Shown here piece by piece: positions 12,401-27,400 of a stretch of 64,000 nt of DNA. Every line of letters begins with the position of its first letter. Positions within the stretch are counted from its first letter, which is position 1. The translations under genes were made by a program, and so were the position numbers. This DNA comes from Ctena decussata (lineage: Eukaryota > Mollusca > Bivalvia > Lucinida > Lucinidae). The stretch is taken from positions 33,162,993 through 33,226,992 of the forward strand of contig OZ022499.1 in the NCBI GenBank assembly GCA_963989385.1, in the 5' to 3' direction. The notes beneath the pieces were generated by a model. That model was given only the letters and a program-made list of their open reading frames with translations. It did no database searches and had not been told where the DNA came from.

Positions 12401-15400
12401 AAGATATTCTGGATGTCTGGTGTGGAATAGCCTGCCACAAGAAGTTAAAAATGCCCAGACTCCAGAGAATTTTCATAACAGATGTCTAAAATGGCTAATG
12501 AATTGAAATGAACATTATAAAGTATATGATTATGTTCTTCATAATGTCTTGTGTGTTCATTTATTACTTTCTCTCTCATCTGCTATTATTCTCAGTATCA
12601 AATACTGTACCATTTAAAATAGGAACTTTAAATTGTTTTCCATATATCATTAATGTTAGGAAAATCTTGTTTTGTTATAATTATGTTTTTTTTTTGTGTT
12701 TTTTTATTTTTCGTTTTATGCTTTGCTTTCTTTATATCACACAGTTGACTCATTATCTCAAACACTGCTATCTCAAAGAATCCTCCAATATCAAATTATT
12801 TAATTTTTTGGACACATTTCTTGTTTTTCTTTGCATTTTAACTCCTGTTATCCCAAATACAGTTTCTCTAAGTAAATTTTCTGGGACCAGAAAATTTACT
12901 TGTCCCAGAAAATTTACTTTGAGGTATCAGTGGTTTAAGATGATCTTTGACTTTGAGATATGCAGAGTTGACTGTTTTATATTGATATACTGGTATTAGG
13001 TCCATTACCATATTCACTGCTTATGGACATTTTCAACATAACCTCGAAGCAATTTTTTTTTTCTCTCAACCTGTATTGTTTTTATCATTCTGTATATTTC
13101 TATCATGTATATATCATTATCCAAACCGTCTAACTATAAAATATAGTCCATTCAAATCATCTGTATATATATATATATATTTTCTAATTTTTTTTCTTTC
13201 TTTTTTTTCAGTTTTCTATGTCAGGGCTTATTCTTCTTTCCTGATAAAATTGTTGTTGTGTGTGTGTGTTTGAGATTGATAGTTTGAGATTGATAGGGAG
13301 CATAGGTTCTCAAATGTCTATGGCATTCCTATTAAGACAATTGTCTCACAATATATCATTGGATTTCTTTCATTTCGTTTCGTAAAGATATCTGCTAAAT
13401 GAATAATGTTGTGTTGAGGGGTTACAGTTGTATATCTTTTACCTTCAGATCTCAAAGTATACTTACATGATATCAACTTATCAGACTAATTTTTTGTTTG
13501 TTTATTTGCTTGTTTATTCAATTCATTGTATGCTTTTTAACTTCTGTGATTGTAAATGTATATATGTATATACTGAGGGCCTCATGGAAGATTAGCTATT
13601 ACATGTATTATTGTATGTGCTAAATGTTGTTACCCTCACAAAATAAAGTCTTTACTTACTTACTTACTTACTTACTTTAACTCTTAAAGGCCAGTGACGC
13701 AATTAGCAAAATTTGCAAACAGCATAGATCCTGATGAGGCGGCTCATAATGAGCCGCCTCATCTAGATCTACACTGTTTGCCCTCTAGTTTTTGAATTCT
13801 CAAAATAAAAAGTCTTGGACAAGGCATTTTTTTTTAATTTTTGCAGACGTAAATTTTGTCGTCTGCTTTTTGGTACTGAAAGAGTTAAGAGTTGTCACCC
13901 AATCATAAGGAATGCAAAAAGGAAAAATGGTAGAGTTGCATCCTCTGAAAGTGTAACCATTTACCTTAATTAGAGCTAAAGATAAAGGTAGGAATTTTAT
14001 GCTATTTTGAGATTATCTCTGTATTTTCCCTGAAAACATATGTTGTGGCCCAACATAAAAACTGTTGTGGCCATCATCAGAACTGCCTCAATGAAGCATT
14101 TCTAATGAGGGGTCACAATATATGAGCCATGACACAACAAAACCAACAAAGTGGCATGAGAACCCAGATAAGACTCACATCAGCCTGGGCATCCACCCAG
14201 TCTGATCAGACGCTTTGCTGTGAACTTTGATGGTAGCTAAGGGTCTAAGCTAGCTGCATGTGGAGTGAGGGCTGTGATCAATGTGGGCAGATGCTCAGGC
14301 TTATCTGTGTCTTCTCTGGATGCACATGCCACTATGTTGGTTTTGTCATGTCACGGCTCAATTATGTTATGATAATTTATTCCTGGAATATTATCCAAAC
14401 CACCCATGTTAGAGTGTTGTACGTTACCTGAGCAGTAAGGATAAGGGAGTGGTTGTAGCCCCCAGCCACTCTGATCACATTCTTACTGGTCAGAGCCTTG
14501 ACTAGACAAGGTACGAGTCTCTCTTCAACATCCCCGTGGCCTAGCTGTCCATGGACACCCCAACCCCAGCTATACACTCTGGAATAAAAGCAGGTAGAAT
14601 TTCAGATAAATGTGAGTGGAGTGTTCAAATTTCATATTTTTCTTTATTCTATTAAACAAATGCTGTTGCCCCATGAGGCGGTTTTAATGAGGGGCTTCAA
14701 TGTATGCATTCTTGAATTATCATCAAATACATTCCTTACCTAAAACTTCATATAGGTCATGTATCTGAGAAGCAAAAAGTACAGATCCTGTATGTCTCTG
14801 TGCTTTTCTGGGAGCAAATATTGTTATCTCATTTTAAGTTATCGGCCCAGAAAAAAAATTCTTTACTTTTAGCAAGAAAGCTGTTTCAAAATACATGCAA
14901 TATCTAATAGTATGTATAACTAACTACAGTGAATGGTTCTAAGTGGTTGGGTAAACAATATGGTCAAATCTCTGATGGTTTTATCAAGAGTTACAATGTC
15001 TGGATTTGCAAAACAGTTGATAGTGTTGTTTCTATATTTGCAGTGGCTCTGCCACATATGGATCAGCACAGTTTGCCCTCTAGTCTTCAAATCCTCAATA
15101 TGATATAGCATGGGTGACCTTTTTTAAAGTTTACAGGCATAAATGTTGTCCTCTGCTTTTCTGGCACTTTCAGGGTATAAATACTTACTGAGCATCATCA
15201 GTGAGAGCCAGTGTGTGGTACTGTCCACAGTCAACAGCAACACAGTTGACCTGGGACAGTGTTTCTATCAACATTGGTCTGGCATAGGTTAACCTTGTGT
15301 TTAATCCAACTTGTCCATAAAATGATGAACCCCAGCTATAGACCTAGAAAAACATACAGTTAAAGGTGCATGGGTGCACTTTCAGGGGAAGCATCTCTGC

Positions 15401-18400
15401 TATTTTAATTTTTGCCCCCTTCTCAGTAGGGGTCACCTCTTTTAAGGAAAGAATTTGCTCCTACAGGAGCAAATCTGAAGGAAAAAATTCTTTCTTTTAA
15501 GAGCAGATCCAAATTTATGAAGGCCAATGTTAAATTGGGGAAGCATACAGAAAGTGGCAAAAATTGTTTCCCTTTAAAAAATGGTAGAAAAGCATAGAGC
15601 TGTATGCAGTTGCCTTGAAACACATCAGTGCACCCCTTTATTCGTATGGGAGATGGTTAGGTGGTGCAATGGTGCTGGGTATAACTTACAGTACCTAGGT
15701 GTCCTACTGATTTGGATTAAAGTAGGGCAAGGGCCTTCTGTGCTTGCAGTAGGTATGGGTGGGGGTTGTTTGGGCATTGTTTCTCTCATCTGTCCTTTCT
15801 CTCTTCTTTCTCCCTCTCTTTGGGAGATGGCCAGATATAGACTGAAATACTGTCTCAAAGGGCCGTTAAGCGCAAAACAACCAACCAAACGTTTATTCAT
15901 ATGGAGCATCTTGTATCACTGTATGTAGATATATTTGAAGTTTTCTCATATTTAATGTGAAACAATTAATGTGAACAAACCTGTTACCAGACAGGGTAGC
16001 TTGCCTGAGCTTGCCTCTATATACATTAACTACAGTGAACCCTCTTTACACTGACAGCACTTGTTCCCAAATATTTTGAAGTTAAACTGAAATTGCTGTC
16101 ATAAATACATATTTTGAACAATAAATCCATTATGCTCATATCTAAAATTTAATAATGTTTTAAAAAATTCTTGCTATATGGAATGCCACTATAAAGAGGG
16201 CTGACTGTATATATTAGAGTCTAAAAGCTGTTTACCCCTTGTTGTGTAAGAGCAACTGTGTGTTTTTGTCCACATGACACTGAGATGACCCTGATCTGTA
16301 ACTTGGAGAAAGTCTCTACTCTACAAGGTGGTGCCACTGTCTCACTAGCCATGATATCACCATGACCTAATCTGAAATTTTGAAGTTGAACAGATATGAA
16401 ATAATAAGCTCCCACTTGCAGTGTAAACACATCTGAGCGCGACACGAGAAAACAAAATGGCTGTGCGCCCAGTGCAGACTCTGATCACCCTGGGCATCCA
16501 CCCAGTCTGATCAGACTCTTTGCTAAGAGCTTTAAGGGTACCTAAGAGTCTAAGCTACGCCCATGTGGACAGCAAAGACAGTGATCAGACTGGGCGGATG
16601 CCCAGGCTGATCTGAGTCTATGCTGGGCGCATAACCACTTTGTTGGTTTTGTAGAGTCGCGGCTCGTTTCTCTAACCACAGATATTACTCATCATTTCTA
16701 ACTTAAGCTGAATTGGACACTCTCAGGGGAAGCAACTCTGTCACTTTCATTTTTACTTTCTTTTTCAATGGGGTCAACTTTTATGAAAGAATTTGCTCCT
16801 ATCGTAAATTATAGACTCTTTCCTTTAAAAATAGACCCCATATCAAAAGGGGAAGCAAACAAAAAATCAAAAATATTCATTCATCCCCTTTGTAAACATG
16901 ACAGAAAAACGTAAATTTGTACCCATTATGGACCACTACTAGCAAGTATAGGCTAATCAGTGATACTATTAAACATCATCAATAATCAACAAACACTGTA
17001 AAATGAAATTGGCAATGGTGGGAAGCCGGTGTTAAAGGCATAGAGCAAAGACAAACTATGATGTTTGCTCCCTAGTATTAATGTCTGTCGGTGTTTGGTG
17101 CCATTTACTCACTTAACTATATTTGACATTATGTATCTAAAACATTAAATGATGCAACTGGTATATCAATTAACATTATAATGGTTCTAATTCTTGCCAG
17201 CTGCTTATGCATGAATGAATGACTTTGCAGCATGAGTCTGACCACACAGGAACTGGTCTATAGGCCAACCTCTGTCATACCAGTGGCAGACTGTCTGCCT
17301 GAAAACTCTCTTGCCCCACAGCCCCGCCCCCTAAAAACTTCATCAATATTCTACCTGACATTCAGCTACCCTCAATAACATTTTTTTCATAATTAGTTAC
17401 GAATTTTGTGTGCATAAGGAATTTCTATCATATCTCTTCCCCACCTAAATACACCTTCCCCATACACATAAAGGAACCCCGGTAGCTCAGTGGGTTAAGC
17501 CCTGCTGATCTAGTGAACCTGAGATCGATTCCCCAAGAAAGAAATCTTTTCCATCATAAACTGGGTTCCATTCCACACAACCTTTCACGATCACCCTTCC
17601 ATCATCCTGATATGACTGAAATACTGTTAAAATGGATGTAAACTCACAAGTCATCCATCCATTCATCCATCCCAATACACACCAAGCAGTATTCTATCGA
17701 ACCCTCTGTTTACCTTCCAGTTTCATTCTTCCCCCAAGTAATCAGTTCCCCATTCTTGATAAAAGCTGCATGAGTCTGACCACACCCTACAGGAACTGGT
17801 CTGTAAGCCAACTTCTGTCGTACCAGTGGTAAAGTATCAGCCTGAAATCAATATGATATTGCATTGTGAATCTCATGCATTATGTGTGCCAAGAAAAGAG
17901 ATGTTCACTGATGTTTTCGAGATCTTGTTTCCAGGGACACTGAAGAAGTTGAATAAAGAAATGTGTATCTACTGCACAAAATTTGGTAAAGGTGTATTTA
18001 TACCTTTCTTCTCTCACATTTGGTCAGCAACAAAGCAATTATGATAAAAGGAAAATTTGAATGGGACGCAACTCTGCCATTTTCAGTTTTGCAAACCCTC
18101 TTAATGAGAGTCAACTCTTAAAAAAAAGAAGTTTTGGTCTCAAAGCCATTTTTTTGGAGTAGACTTCTTTTCAGAAGGGTTTTGTCATCCAGAGAAACAA
18201 AACCGAACTTTTAAAAGTTATCTCACTTTGGAAAAAAGGGCAAAATTGAATGGCAGTGCACCTTTACACTAAAAAAATTACATTCTAATTAGAGACCTTC
18301 TTGTTTGTTTCAACAATCAATGGACCCTCAATGAGCCCAGTCGCAAAATTTAAAATGGTACTGAGAGAACTGCTTCTTTTGAAAATGTACCCATTTTCAC

Positions 18401-21400
18401 TAAGTCTGAAGCAAGTTCATTTTACTAACTGTCAAAGAGACCCTGGCAAATTGCCAACAGTGCAAATCCTGAACCGTCTGATCTGATTCTATACTGCTTG
18501 CACAGGCACATCTGCCCCAATATTTGGGATTTTTAAGGTAGATCTACTTACTATAGAGTGTATGAATTCTTCTGGACTTTTAAACAGGAAGTTGTCATCT
18601 ACTGGTTCCCCTGCATCTTTACGTTTCTTATTGAGGTACAGGACAATGAGCAGGAACACATACAACATCATGGCTGCATCAGGATTACTCTGCTCGTAAA
18701 AAGTGTTCAATGTACATTTCACAATGCAAATATCTATCATTTGTATTTTCGGCATGAAAAACACACCTATTATTGATCACTATGAAGAGTTTCAGAGACT
18801 GTAAAAGGCAAGAATTTACTACTATGGGAGTAAATTCTATCTGTTTAAAGTTGACCCTTATGAAAATGTCAAAGTTGCTTCCCCTGGAAGTGTAGTAATT
18901 CACATAAAGCATAAAATCTTAATGTCCTGCAAATTTCTATGCAATTTCTATTGTTCTTTCCTCTAGTCCACCATACTTGACCCAGTGGCTGTTGGATTGT
19001 GGTTTAATTATCAATGGTCATGTACTTTGGTTATATTCTGAATTTGGACATAATATGATGAACATTTCAAGTTATGTCTTCCAAAAAATTGTATGTGAAA
19101 CTTTGATTTTATTATCCATATATCTCAACACTCACATGTATACTATTATAAATCTACAAATCTGAATGCAAGCCAAACCTTAAAACAGTTAATTGCTTGT
19201 ATTTAACCAAAGCACAGGAATGTGCAAACATTTTAAAAGATTTCAAAAGCTTTTGTTTGAGGTTTTATACGATGGGATGCAGCATACAATCTAGCTACAA
19301 CTGGGCTGTGACATGTAAAAAAACGGTATCTATGTCATGGAACTTTATGTATTATACAAACTACAAAGCAAATCTGTGCAGTCTGATCAGAGCCATGCTA
19401 TATGCACACACCATGTATGGACAATGAGAAATCAACAAGCATAAAACTAAATTCTATTTAGACTGCACAGATTCACAGACTGGTTATAGTCTTCGCTGTT
19501 CACAGGAACCTGAAGCCACTTTTTGCACTACATAGCTCAATTGGTGTTACCTGTGTTGTTGGTGACTCTCCGTAGTCCCCAGATCCTGTCAAAGAACTAA
19601 TAGAGCTAGTCCTTCTTCTAGAGCTCATTTTCCTGTGAATAAACCCTCTCACCAATGGCCTTGAGGGGTCGAGGACTTCAGCCAGCTGGAGAAGGTCAAT
19701 GAGGTCAAGGTCAGCCAGGCTGCCTAGCAACAGGTCAGAATACTGGGCAACATACTGAGGTTTTTCATGGAAAATCTGAACAAGTTCTCTTGGTGAAAGG
19801 CACTGAAGAAAAGCTCCTGAAAGAGATAAACAGAGATAAATGATCAAAGTTTGCTATTCTGAATCTGATTTTTGCAGTAATCTAAAAACAATGGAAAATA
19901 TAAATTATCTTCTAGAAGAGCTCAAGATAAAGGAGGGTCTTGACAATTCTGAAATAATTTCTGTACATCTTCTATTTAAAAACAAATGTGTTTTGGCCCC
20001 TTCTAAGAAACACTTCACTTATAAGGCATTTCCAAAGAGGGATCAAAACTTACATTTCCAGGATACATTATTCCAGGAATTCACAAACCAACATTTCAGG
20101 TGACTGGGGACACTTTCAGGGGAAGCAATTCTGACATGCTTATTTTTTACCCCCACCCCTCCTTTTCAAGGCACGTCAACTGTTATAGGAAAGAAACGGC
20201 TCCTCCAGTACCGTTAAAATGGCAGAAAAATATAAAAACACAGAGACTTACCCATATACGTTAAGTAACATCAAACTTACCTGATGCCACCTGTGCAACG
20301 TGTGCAGAATATCCCTTGGTCACCAACAACTGGAATGTCTTCTTGGATAACTTATACTTGCCTTGCTGGGCCAACACCTCCAGGGCATCAATTATCAAAC
20401 CTCTTGCCTATAAACATAAATAAACGTCAGAAAAAAGTTTTTGTCGGGCATTTTCATTCAAGGGCAACAACTAATGTCATTGGGCCCTTGAACTACCATA
20501 TTAATCCTAATAAATGCCCCTGCTCTTATAAATGCCCCCTGCATCTTTTCCAAAAATTATGTTACATTAACTTCCATCAATTCCTGTTTGTTACTCTAGA
20601 TGAGGCAGCTTTTTAAAATGGTGTCTACTCTTAAAGAAAAGAATTTGTTCCTACAGGTTGACCCAGATTGAGACGAAAGGCAAAAATAGTAGAGCTGCTT
20701 TGTCTGAATGTAAACCCATTCACCTTTATACTGTTTATTAGAGGTATTTTGACAGTCGGTGATTTACTACACTTCTGGCTCTAAATAACGGCCCCATTTC
20801 GTAAAATGCAATGCCCCTGGGGCGTTTAATAGGGTTAATAGGGTATATCATTTAGAATGTGACAAACTGATCTATTCTGACTACCAAAGAAATCTCTTTG
20901 TATTTAGAACTTTTAAAAAAAGAATAGATACACTAAATATATTCACATAAAATGGACTCTACTTTTTCTTAAAAGTGCTCCCTGTAAAGTTGTAGATACT
21001 GCAAATACATTTACATGTACTTTGACCAAATACATCACAATAAAAGAAAACACACGAAAAATGGAAGTGTGTTTGCCAAATCAACTAAAGTTTGGAAGCT
21101 GGCTTTTACGTAGTCAGATTGCTCTCTTTTTAAAAGATTTAATGCTGCCAGTGGCCTTTGGAGCCTTCAGTAAGAATAGGATTTACAGTAGGGTTCCAAA
21201 TACTAAATCAAACAAAACAGTGTAACTTCAAAAATGATCAAAGTTTGCTAATCTGGCAACGCAGTTGTGGCAGTGACTTACAGCAATATATTTGCATCAA
21301 CTCTGTACAAATTCCTTGAAAATTTTGTGTATAATCTGGCTCTTCTGATAATGTGAAAGAAAATTGTTTTAACCTATGTCAAAATGGAGCTGAGGTCAAT

Positions 21401-24400
21401 CTTACATTGTACATACACACAGTCTAGAGCTCAAAACATAATTCCATAACAATTTCTAGTTTCTACTTCAAATATATGCTGTCACCCCTCATTTGCCTCA
21501 GTGAGGTGATTCTAATAAAGAACATATGCTTTAATACAGAATTAATGCCATTATTTATGCTCATCTTACCAAGGTAGTGTATGGATACTCCATCTGGGGA
21601 GAAAACTCTTCCATTTTAATTTTTGCCTCCATTCTCAAGGAGGGTCAACTGTTAAAGGATAGAATTTGTTCAGTATGCCCTTAGGATTTGATTGATTTGT
21701 TACTTAACGTCCACGGTAAACAGCTATGGTCATGTCGGGACGGTTAGGCCCTTAGGAGCAAATTCTTTCCTTTCAGAGTAGATCCCATTTTGGATGGGCT
21801 TCATTCTCCAGGGAAGCAAATAGGAAGTCACAAATATTGTTTCCCTTTGAAAAACTGGCATAAAACATGTAAATATACACCATACAACTAGTTTCTGATC
21901 TAAATATAGCTTCATGAAAGTTTACCATTGAGTATTCAAAAAGAATGTCCTCTATGCCAGCCTCTGAGAGAAGTTTCAAAGCAACTGTGTCTTCATAGTC
22001 TGTACTATTCACTAGAAAATTCCTGAAAAGGAAAAGCACAAGTACTAGCCAATCAGCTGTATCAATCACTTGATTTGTGGTTGTTTGAATGATAGATTGT
22101 TTGCTTATTACATATGAGCCGCGACACGAGAAAACCAACAATGTGGTTGTGCACCCAGCGCAGACTCAGATCAACCTGGACATCCCCCCAGTTTGACCAG
22201 ATTCTTTGTTAAGTGCTCAAAAGGTAGTTAAGGGTCTAAGCTACCTACATGCGGACAGCGAAGACTCTGATCAGACTGGGCGGATGCCCAGGCTGATCTG
22301 AGTCTGTGCTGGGCACACAACCACATTGTTGGTTTTCTCGTGTCGCGGCTCATAAATGATCTGATTTATTTTACAAATATTATTTCAATATCCCCGGTGC
22401 AACGAAACCCTTTCAAAAAGGGGTCTTCTCTTAAAAGAATTTTATTTTTCCTTAAGAGTTGGCATTGACTGAACTATCTATCAAATTATCAACAATCAAT
22501 TGACATTACTGACTGAAACACCTTTATTCATTCACTGAGCTTACCTTAAAGTATCAGCAACATTGGTCTGATCCAAGTCTTGTTTCAGTTGATACACCAG
22601 TCCATGTAGAGCCATATCAGACAGCTGTTTCTTCTCCTCTGTTGTTATATCTGTGTTACTCTTGGACAACAGTTGGAGTAAAAATGGTATCACATCCTGT
22701 ATGTACCCATACTTGGCAAAACTGGCTACCCGCTTCACTGCTGAGCTCTGATAAACAAAGTAAATAAGATCAAAAAGCAATGTTTAAGTGCAGGGAAACA
22801 GCCTCCTAGTTTAGCTGATACTTGGCAAGGGAGACAACTTTAACAAAATTGATAGTTTTGAGCTACACCTAGAATGTCACTCAAAAGTCACCTGATAGTG
22901 TATAACTTGCCAATGCAACGACAACTTAGCACGTGAAATAGTTCCACAAACAAAATTACACATGTTGAATGTCTCACCATAAGTCCATGGTTTTACCTTA
23001 AATTAATGGAGGGGTGCATACCTGTTTAAAGTAGGTTTTTCGAACTGTGAATAGTATTTGTTTACCTGGCTGTGAATTCTTTTCTAATAAGGTCTACTCT
23101 TAGACAGAAGAATTTGCTCTCAGAGAGAGCAAATTCTTTTCTTCTAAGAGTAGCCCCCATCACTGAGAGCAAATTCTTTCCTTTGAGTAGATCCCGTCAG
23201 AGGGCTACTCCCGTCAGAGAGAATACAATTACATGTACTTTCAAATATGAGTAAATCTGTAGCCGAAGAGGAGATACTGATAAAATATTTCTTTTTTCTT
23301 GCTGTGAATGTAAGTTACTGTAAACTTTGTAAACTCAAATTTTATTACAAAAAATTATTTGAATAACCATGAGGACTTAGGTTCTTAGGATTGTCCACAT
23401 CAAGTTTGAGGCAAATGTACAGAAGATTTTAGAAGAAGAACATGCTTTTGCTTGTTGTTTTTTTTTTTTTTTTTTTTTGAGTGTGTGTGTGTTTTCTAAT
23501 TTCTTGAATGGAAAACCTAAGGGTCCTATGTAAACTTGAAAGACTATGCCCAACAAAATCACAAATGGAAACTTCCAAGACAGATTAATTCAAAGGTGCA
23601 GAGAAGTTGGCTGAAAAGTGACTACATACAGAAGAAAAAAGATCAATTACAGTAGAGCCATGAGACAACAAATCCAACAAGCAAATTTGGTGAATTTATA
23701 TCCCCCGCCGAAGTGGCCCTGATTTGTTTATGGTTTATTTTAAGTTACATAAAATTTCATTCACTGATTACTTAGTTACCGCTGAACTTGTGGATTGTAA
23801 ATAAAATCAAGGGCAATAACCCTGGGATAAGTGAGATATAAGCTGAAGCTGTTACACTTGTCTCAGCATCACTGCACAATGATGATACATTTTTTATTCA
23901 GTTTCAAGAAATTTTGTTCACCGATACCTAAGTTATGACTAATTTGTTGATTTTAAATCCATTCAAGGGCATTAAATCATGCATTAATGCAGCAATTATG
24001 ACAAAACTTAATGTGCACTGCTGTGTCATGACAGTACCTAATCATTTCAAGTTTCATGAAATTCCATTTATTGGTTACTTAGTTATAACTCAATTTGTTT
24101 ATTTAAAACCAATTCAAGAGCAATAACTCATTGCTTACTCAAGCAATTCCGACAAAACATAAGATGCACCAATGTGATATGGTGATACATATTCAGTATA
24201 AGTTTCATAGAATTCTATTCATTGATTACTTAGTTACGGCTAAATTTGTCAACCATAAATTGATTCAAGGGCAATAACTCATGCACTACTGATGCCCTTC
24301 TGATGAAATTTTATGTGCATAACCTCATTATGGTGATACATATTCAGTTTAAGTTTCATGAAGTTTCGATAATTGGTTACTTAGTTATGACTCATTTTAT

Positions 24401-27400
24401 TAATTTTAAGTCCATTAAAGGGCAATAACTCATGCACTACTGATGCCCTTCTGATGAAACTTTATGTGCATAACCGCATTATGGTGATACATATTCAGTT
24501 TAAGTTTCATGAAGTTTCGATAATTGGTTACTTAGTTATGACTCATTTTATTAATTTTAAGTCCATTAAAGGGCAATAACTCATGCACTACTGATGCGCT
24601 TCTGATGAAATTTTATGTGCATAACCGCATTATGGTGATACATATTCAGTTTAAGTTTCATGAAGTTTTGATATTTGGTTACTTAGTTATGACTCATTTT
24701 ATTCATTTTAAGTCCATTAAAGGGCAATAACTCATGCATTACTGAAGCCAGTCTGATGAAACTTCACGTGCATCAGCGCGTTATAGTGATATATATTTAT
24801 TTTAAGTTTCATGAAATTCCGTCCAGTGGTTACGTAGTTATGGCTCCGGACAGACGGATGGAAGGACGGACGGACAGACAGAAGGACGGACGGACGGACA
24901 TGGAGAAAACTATATCCCTCCGCCTTCGGAGGGGGATAAAAATTCATAGAATTCTATTCATTGATTACTTAGTTACGGCTAAATTTGTCAACCATAAATT
25001 GATTCAAGGGCAATAACTCATGCACTACTGATGCCCTTCTGATGAAATTTTATGTGCATAACCTCATTATGGTGATACATATTCAGTTTAAGTTTCATGA
25101 AGTTTCGATAATTGGTTACTTAGTTATGACTCATTTTATTAATTTTAAGTCCATTAAAGGGCAATAACTCATGCACTACTGATGCCCTTCTGATGAAATT
25201 TTATGTGCATAACCTCATTATGGTGATACATATTCAGTTTAAGTTTCATGAAGTTTCGATAATTGGTTACTTAGTTATGACTCATTTTATTAATTTTAAG
25301 TCCATTAAAGGGCAATAACTCATGCACTACTGATGCGCTTCTGATGAAATTTTATGTGCATAACCGCATTATGGTGATACATATTCAGTTTAAGTTTCAT
25401 GAAGTTTTGATATTTGGTTACTTAGTTATGACTCATTTTATTCATTTTAAGTCCATTAAAGGGCAATAACTCATGCATTACTGAAGCCAGTCTGATGAAA
25501 CTTCACGTGCATCAGCGCGTTATAGTGATATATATTTATTTTAAGTTTCATGAAATTCCGTCCAGTGGTTACGTAGTTATGGCTCCGGACGGACGGATGG
25601 AAGGACGGACGGACAGACAGAAGGACGGACGGACGGACATGGAGAAAACTATATCCCTCCGCCTTCGGCGGGGGATAACAAAGTGACATGTGCATCCAGC
25701 GAAGACTCAGATAAGCCTGGCCATCAGCCCAGTCTGATCAGTCTTTGCTGTGCACAACGGGAAGCTAGGGTTCTGAACTAGCTCCATGCAGACAGCAAAG
25801 ACTGATCAGACTGGGCAGATGCCCAGGCTGACCTGAGTCTTTGTTGGGCACACATGTCACTTTATTGGTTTTGTCATGTTGTGGCTCAGTACATCAAAAC
25901 CTGTGTCTTGGTGAGTAAAGAAGGCATATTAGAAATAATTTTATAATATACCTTTGCAGTCTGAAACAGCCTGTTAGCCTGTTTACTGCAGCCATGACTC
26001 AGCAAATAATCTGCTGCCACCTCAAACAAAGAGTTCAGGTCCAGACTGAGGCTAATCCCAAGATTCTCTGCTATCGACACATCTGATTGGCTGATACACA
26101 GCTCCAGACAGAGACGCTCTGGGGATATCCTGAAATAGTAACAAGAAGTTGTATGAAATATCGAGTGCATTCAGAACCATTTATATGCTCGCTATTTAAT
26201 TTTAAAAGAGAATTCCAACACTGGTTGAAAAATTTGTGATTCTTGAAGATATCAAAATGACACATATACTGGGGCAAACACTGAAGATCTTACTCTTACG
26301 GCTTTGTATTACAGTGTGTGGGTACACTATGATGTTTTTTCAACATTTTTTCAAATGGGAAACAGTTTCATGACTTCTTGTTGCTTCTAGGAACAAAACA
26401 AACACTTTCAAACCTGACACACCTAGGCCCAAAATGCAGCTTCACCTTTAAAATTTGTAGTTTCAGATTTCATTTTTTTATCAGACATTCTAAAAAATAT
26501 TAATAACTACTTCTAAACATTTCATGTATCATTTACCTGGGTCTACATTCATATACAGTGGAATCTGTGACAATGATACATCCATCCAATACAGTGTGTG
26601 ACGTCAGATGAATATCAAACGCTGATATCCTGCTATGACTGGTTCCATCTGCTTCCGTCTGCTCAACACCAGATCTCGTCTGTTGCTCCTCGAGTTTCTC
26701 ATGCCAGTAAAATGGGAAAGATTTTAGCAGAATGCTCAGTAATTTTTCTTCACTGGAAATGTCAAACTGCTGAAGAATGGCATCTCTGTTAAATTCCTGA
26801 AAATTTGATTAATGAGTAAAACATGAAAAACATATATTAAGCTATACTATCTAAACAGTAAGAGTGAAATGGGATCCAATCTGAACCTGCTGACACCAAC
26901 ACTGAAAGAGTAATACTTAGGTTTCGCATTGTTAGTCACAGGCAAAACACAAACTTTGTAAATAATTTCATAAAATAACATATTTCGAATTCAACTATGT
27001 GAAATAAGCATTCACAAAACATCCCAGTTTACAGACATTCTTAACAAATTTCAGTTAAACAAGTGAATTCTATGGTTTCAACAAAATGTTAATTTGCATG
27101 CAAATTTATATTGTAACATATCAAGATCTGACAGTATGAGAGAAGCTTACATGTATAGTGGTCATCTCCTGAAAGTCATCAGAAATATACAGCATATATG
27201 CATGCTCAATGACAAAGTTATGACTATTATCAGATACTAACAAAAATGTTAGTTAAGGAAATTTTAAGTTTGCATAGGGCAGGTAATTAGCCTTGAAAGC
27301 ACCAAAAAGCAGAAGAAAAAATTTAAATCTGCAAAGACTAGAGGACAAAACAGGGTAGATCCTGATGAGGCAGCTCATAATAAGCCCTTTTTTTTTAGCC

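Noticed and set aside
12508..12999. 163-codon open frame after the reverse transcriptase
   Set aside because: Low-complexity Phe/Tyr/Leu-rich translation of the AT-rich LINE 3' UTR that runs through an inserted MITE. No domain.
15581..15928. Overlapping open frames on both strands (115 and 94 codons)
   Set aside because: No family resemblance. They overlap a MITE end and intron sequence of the RCC1 gene.
24756..25686. Near-identical open frames on both strands (24732-25016, 25471-25695)
   Set aside because: They are produced by the GGACGGAC tract and the duplicated 740 bp block of a tandem-repeat element.
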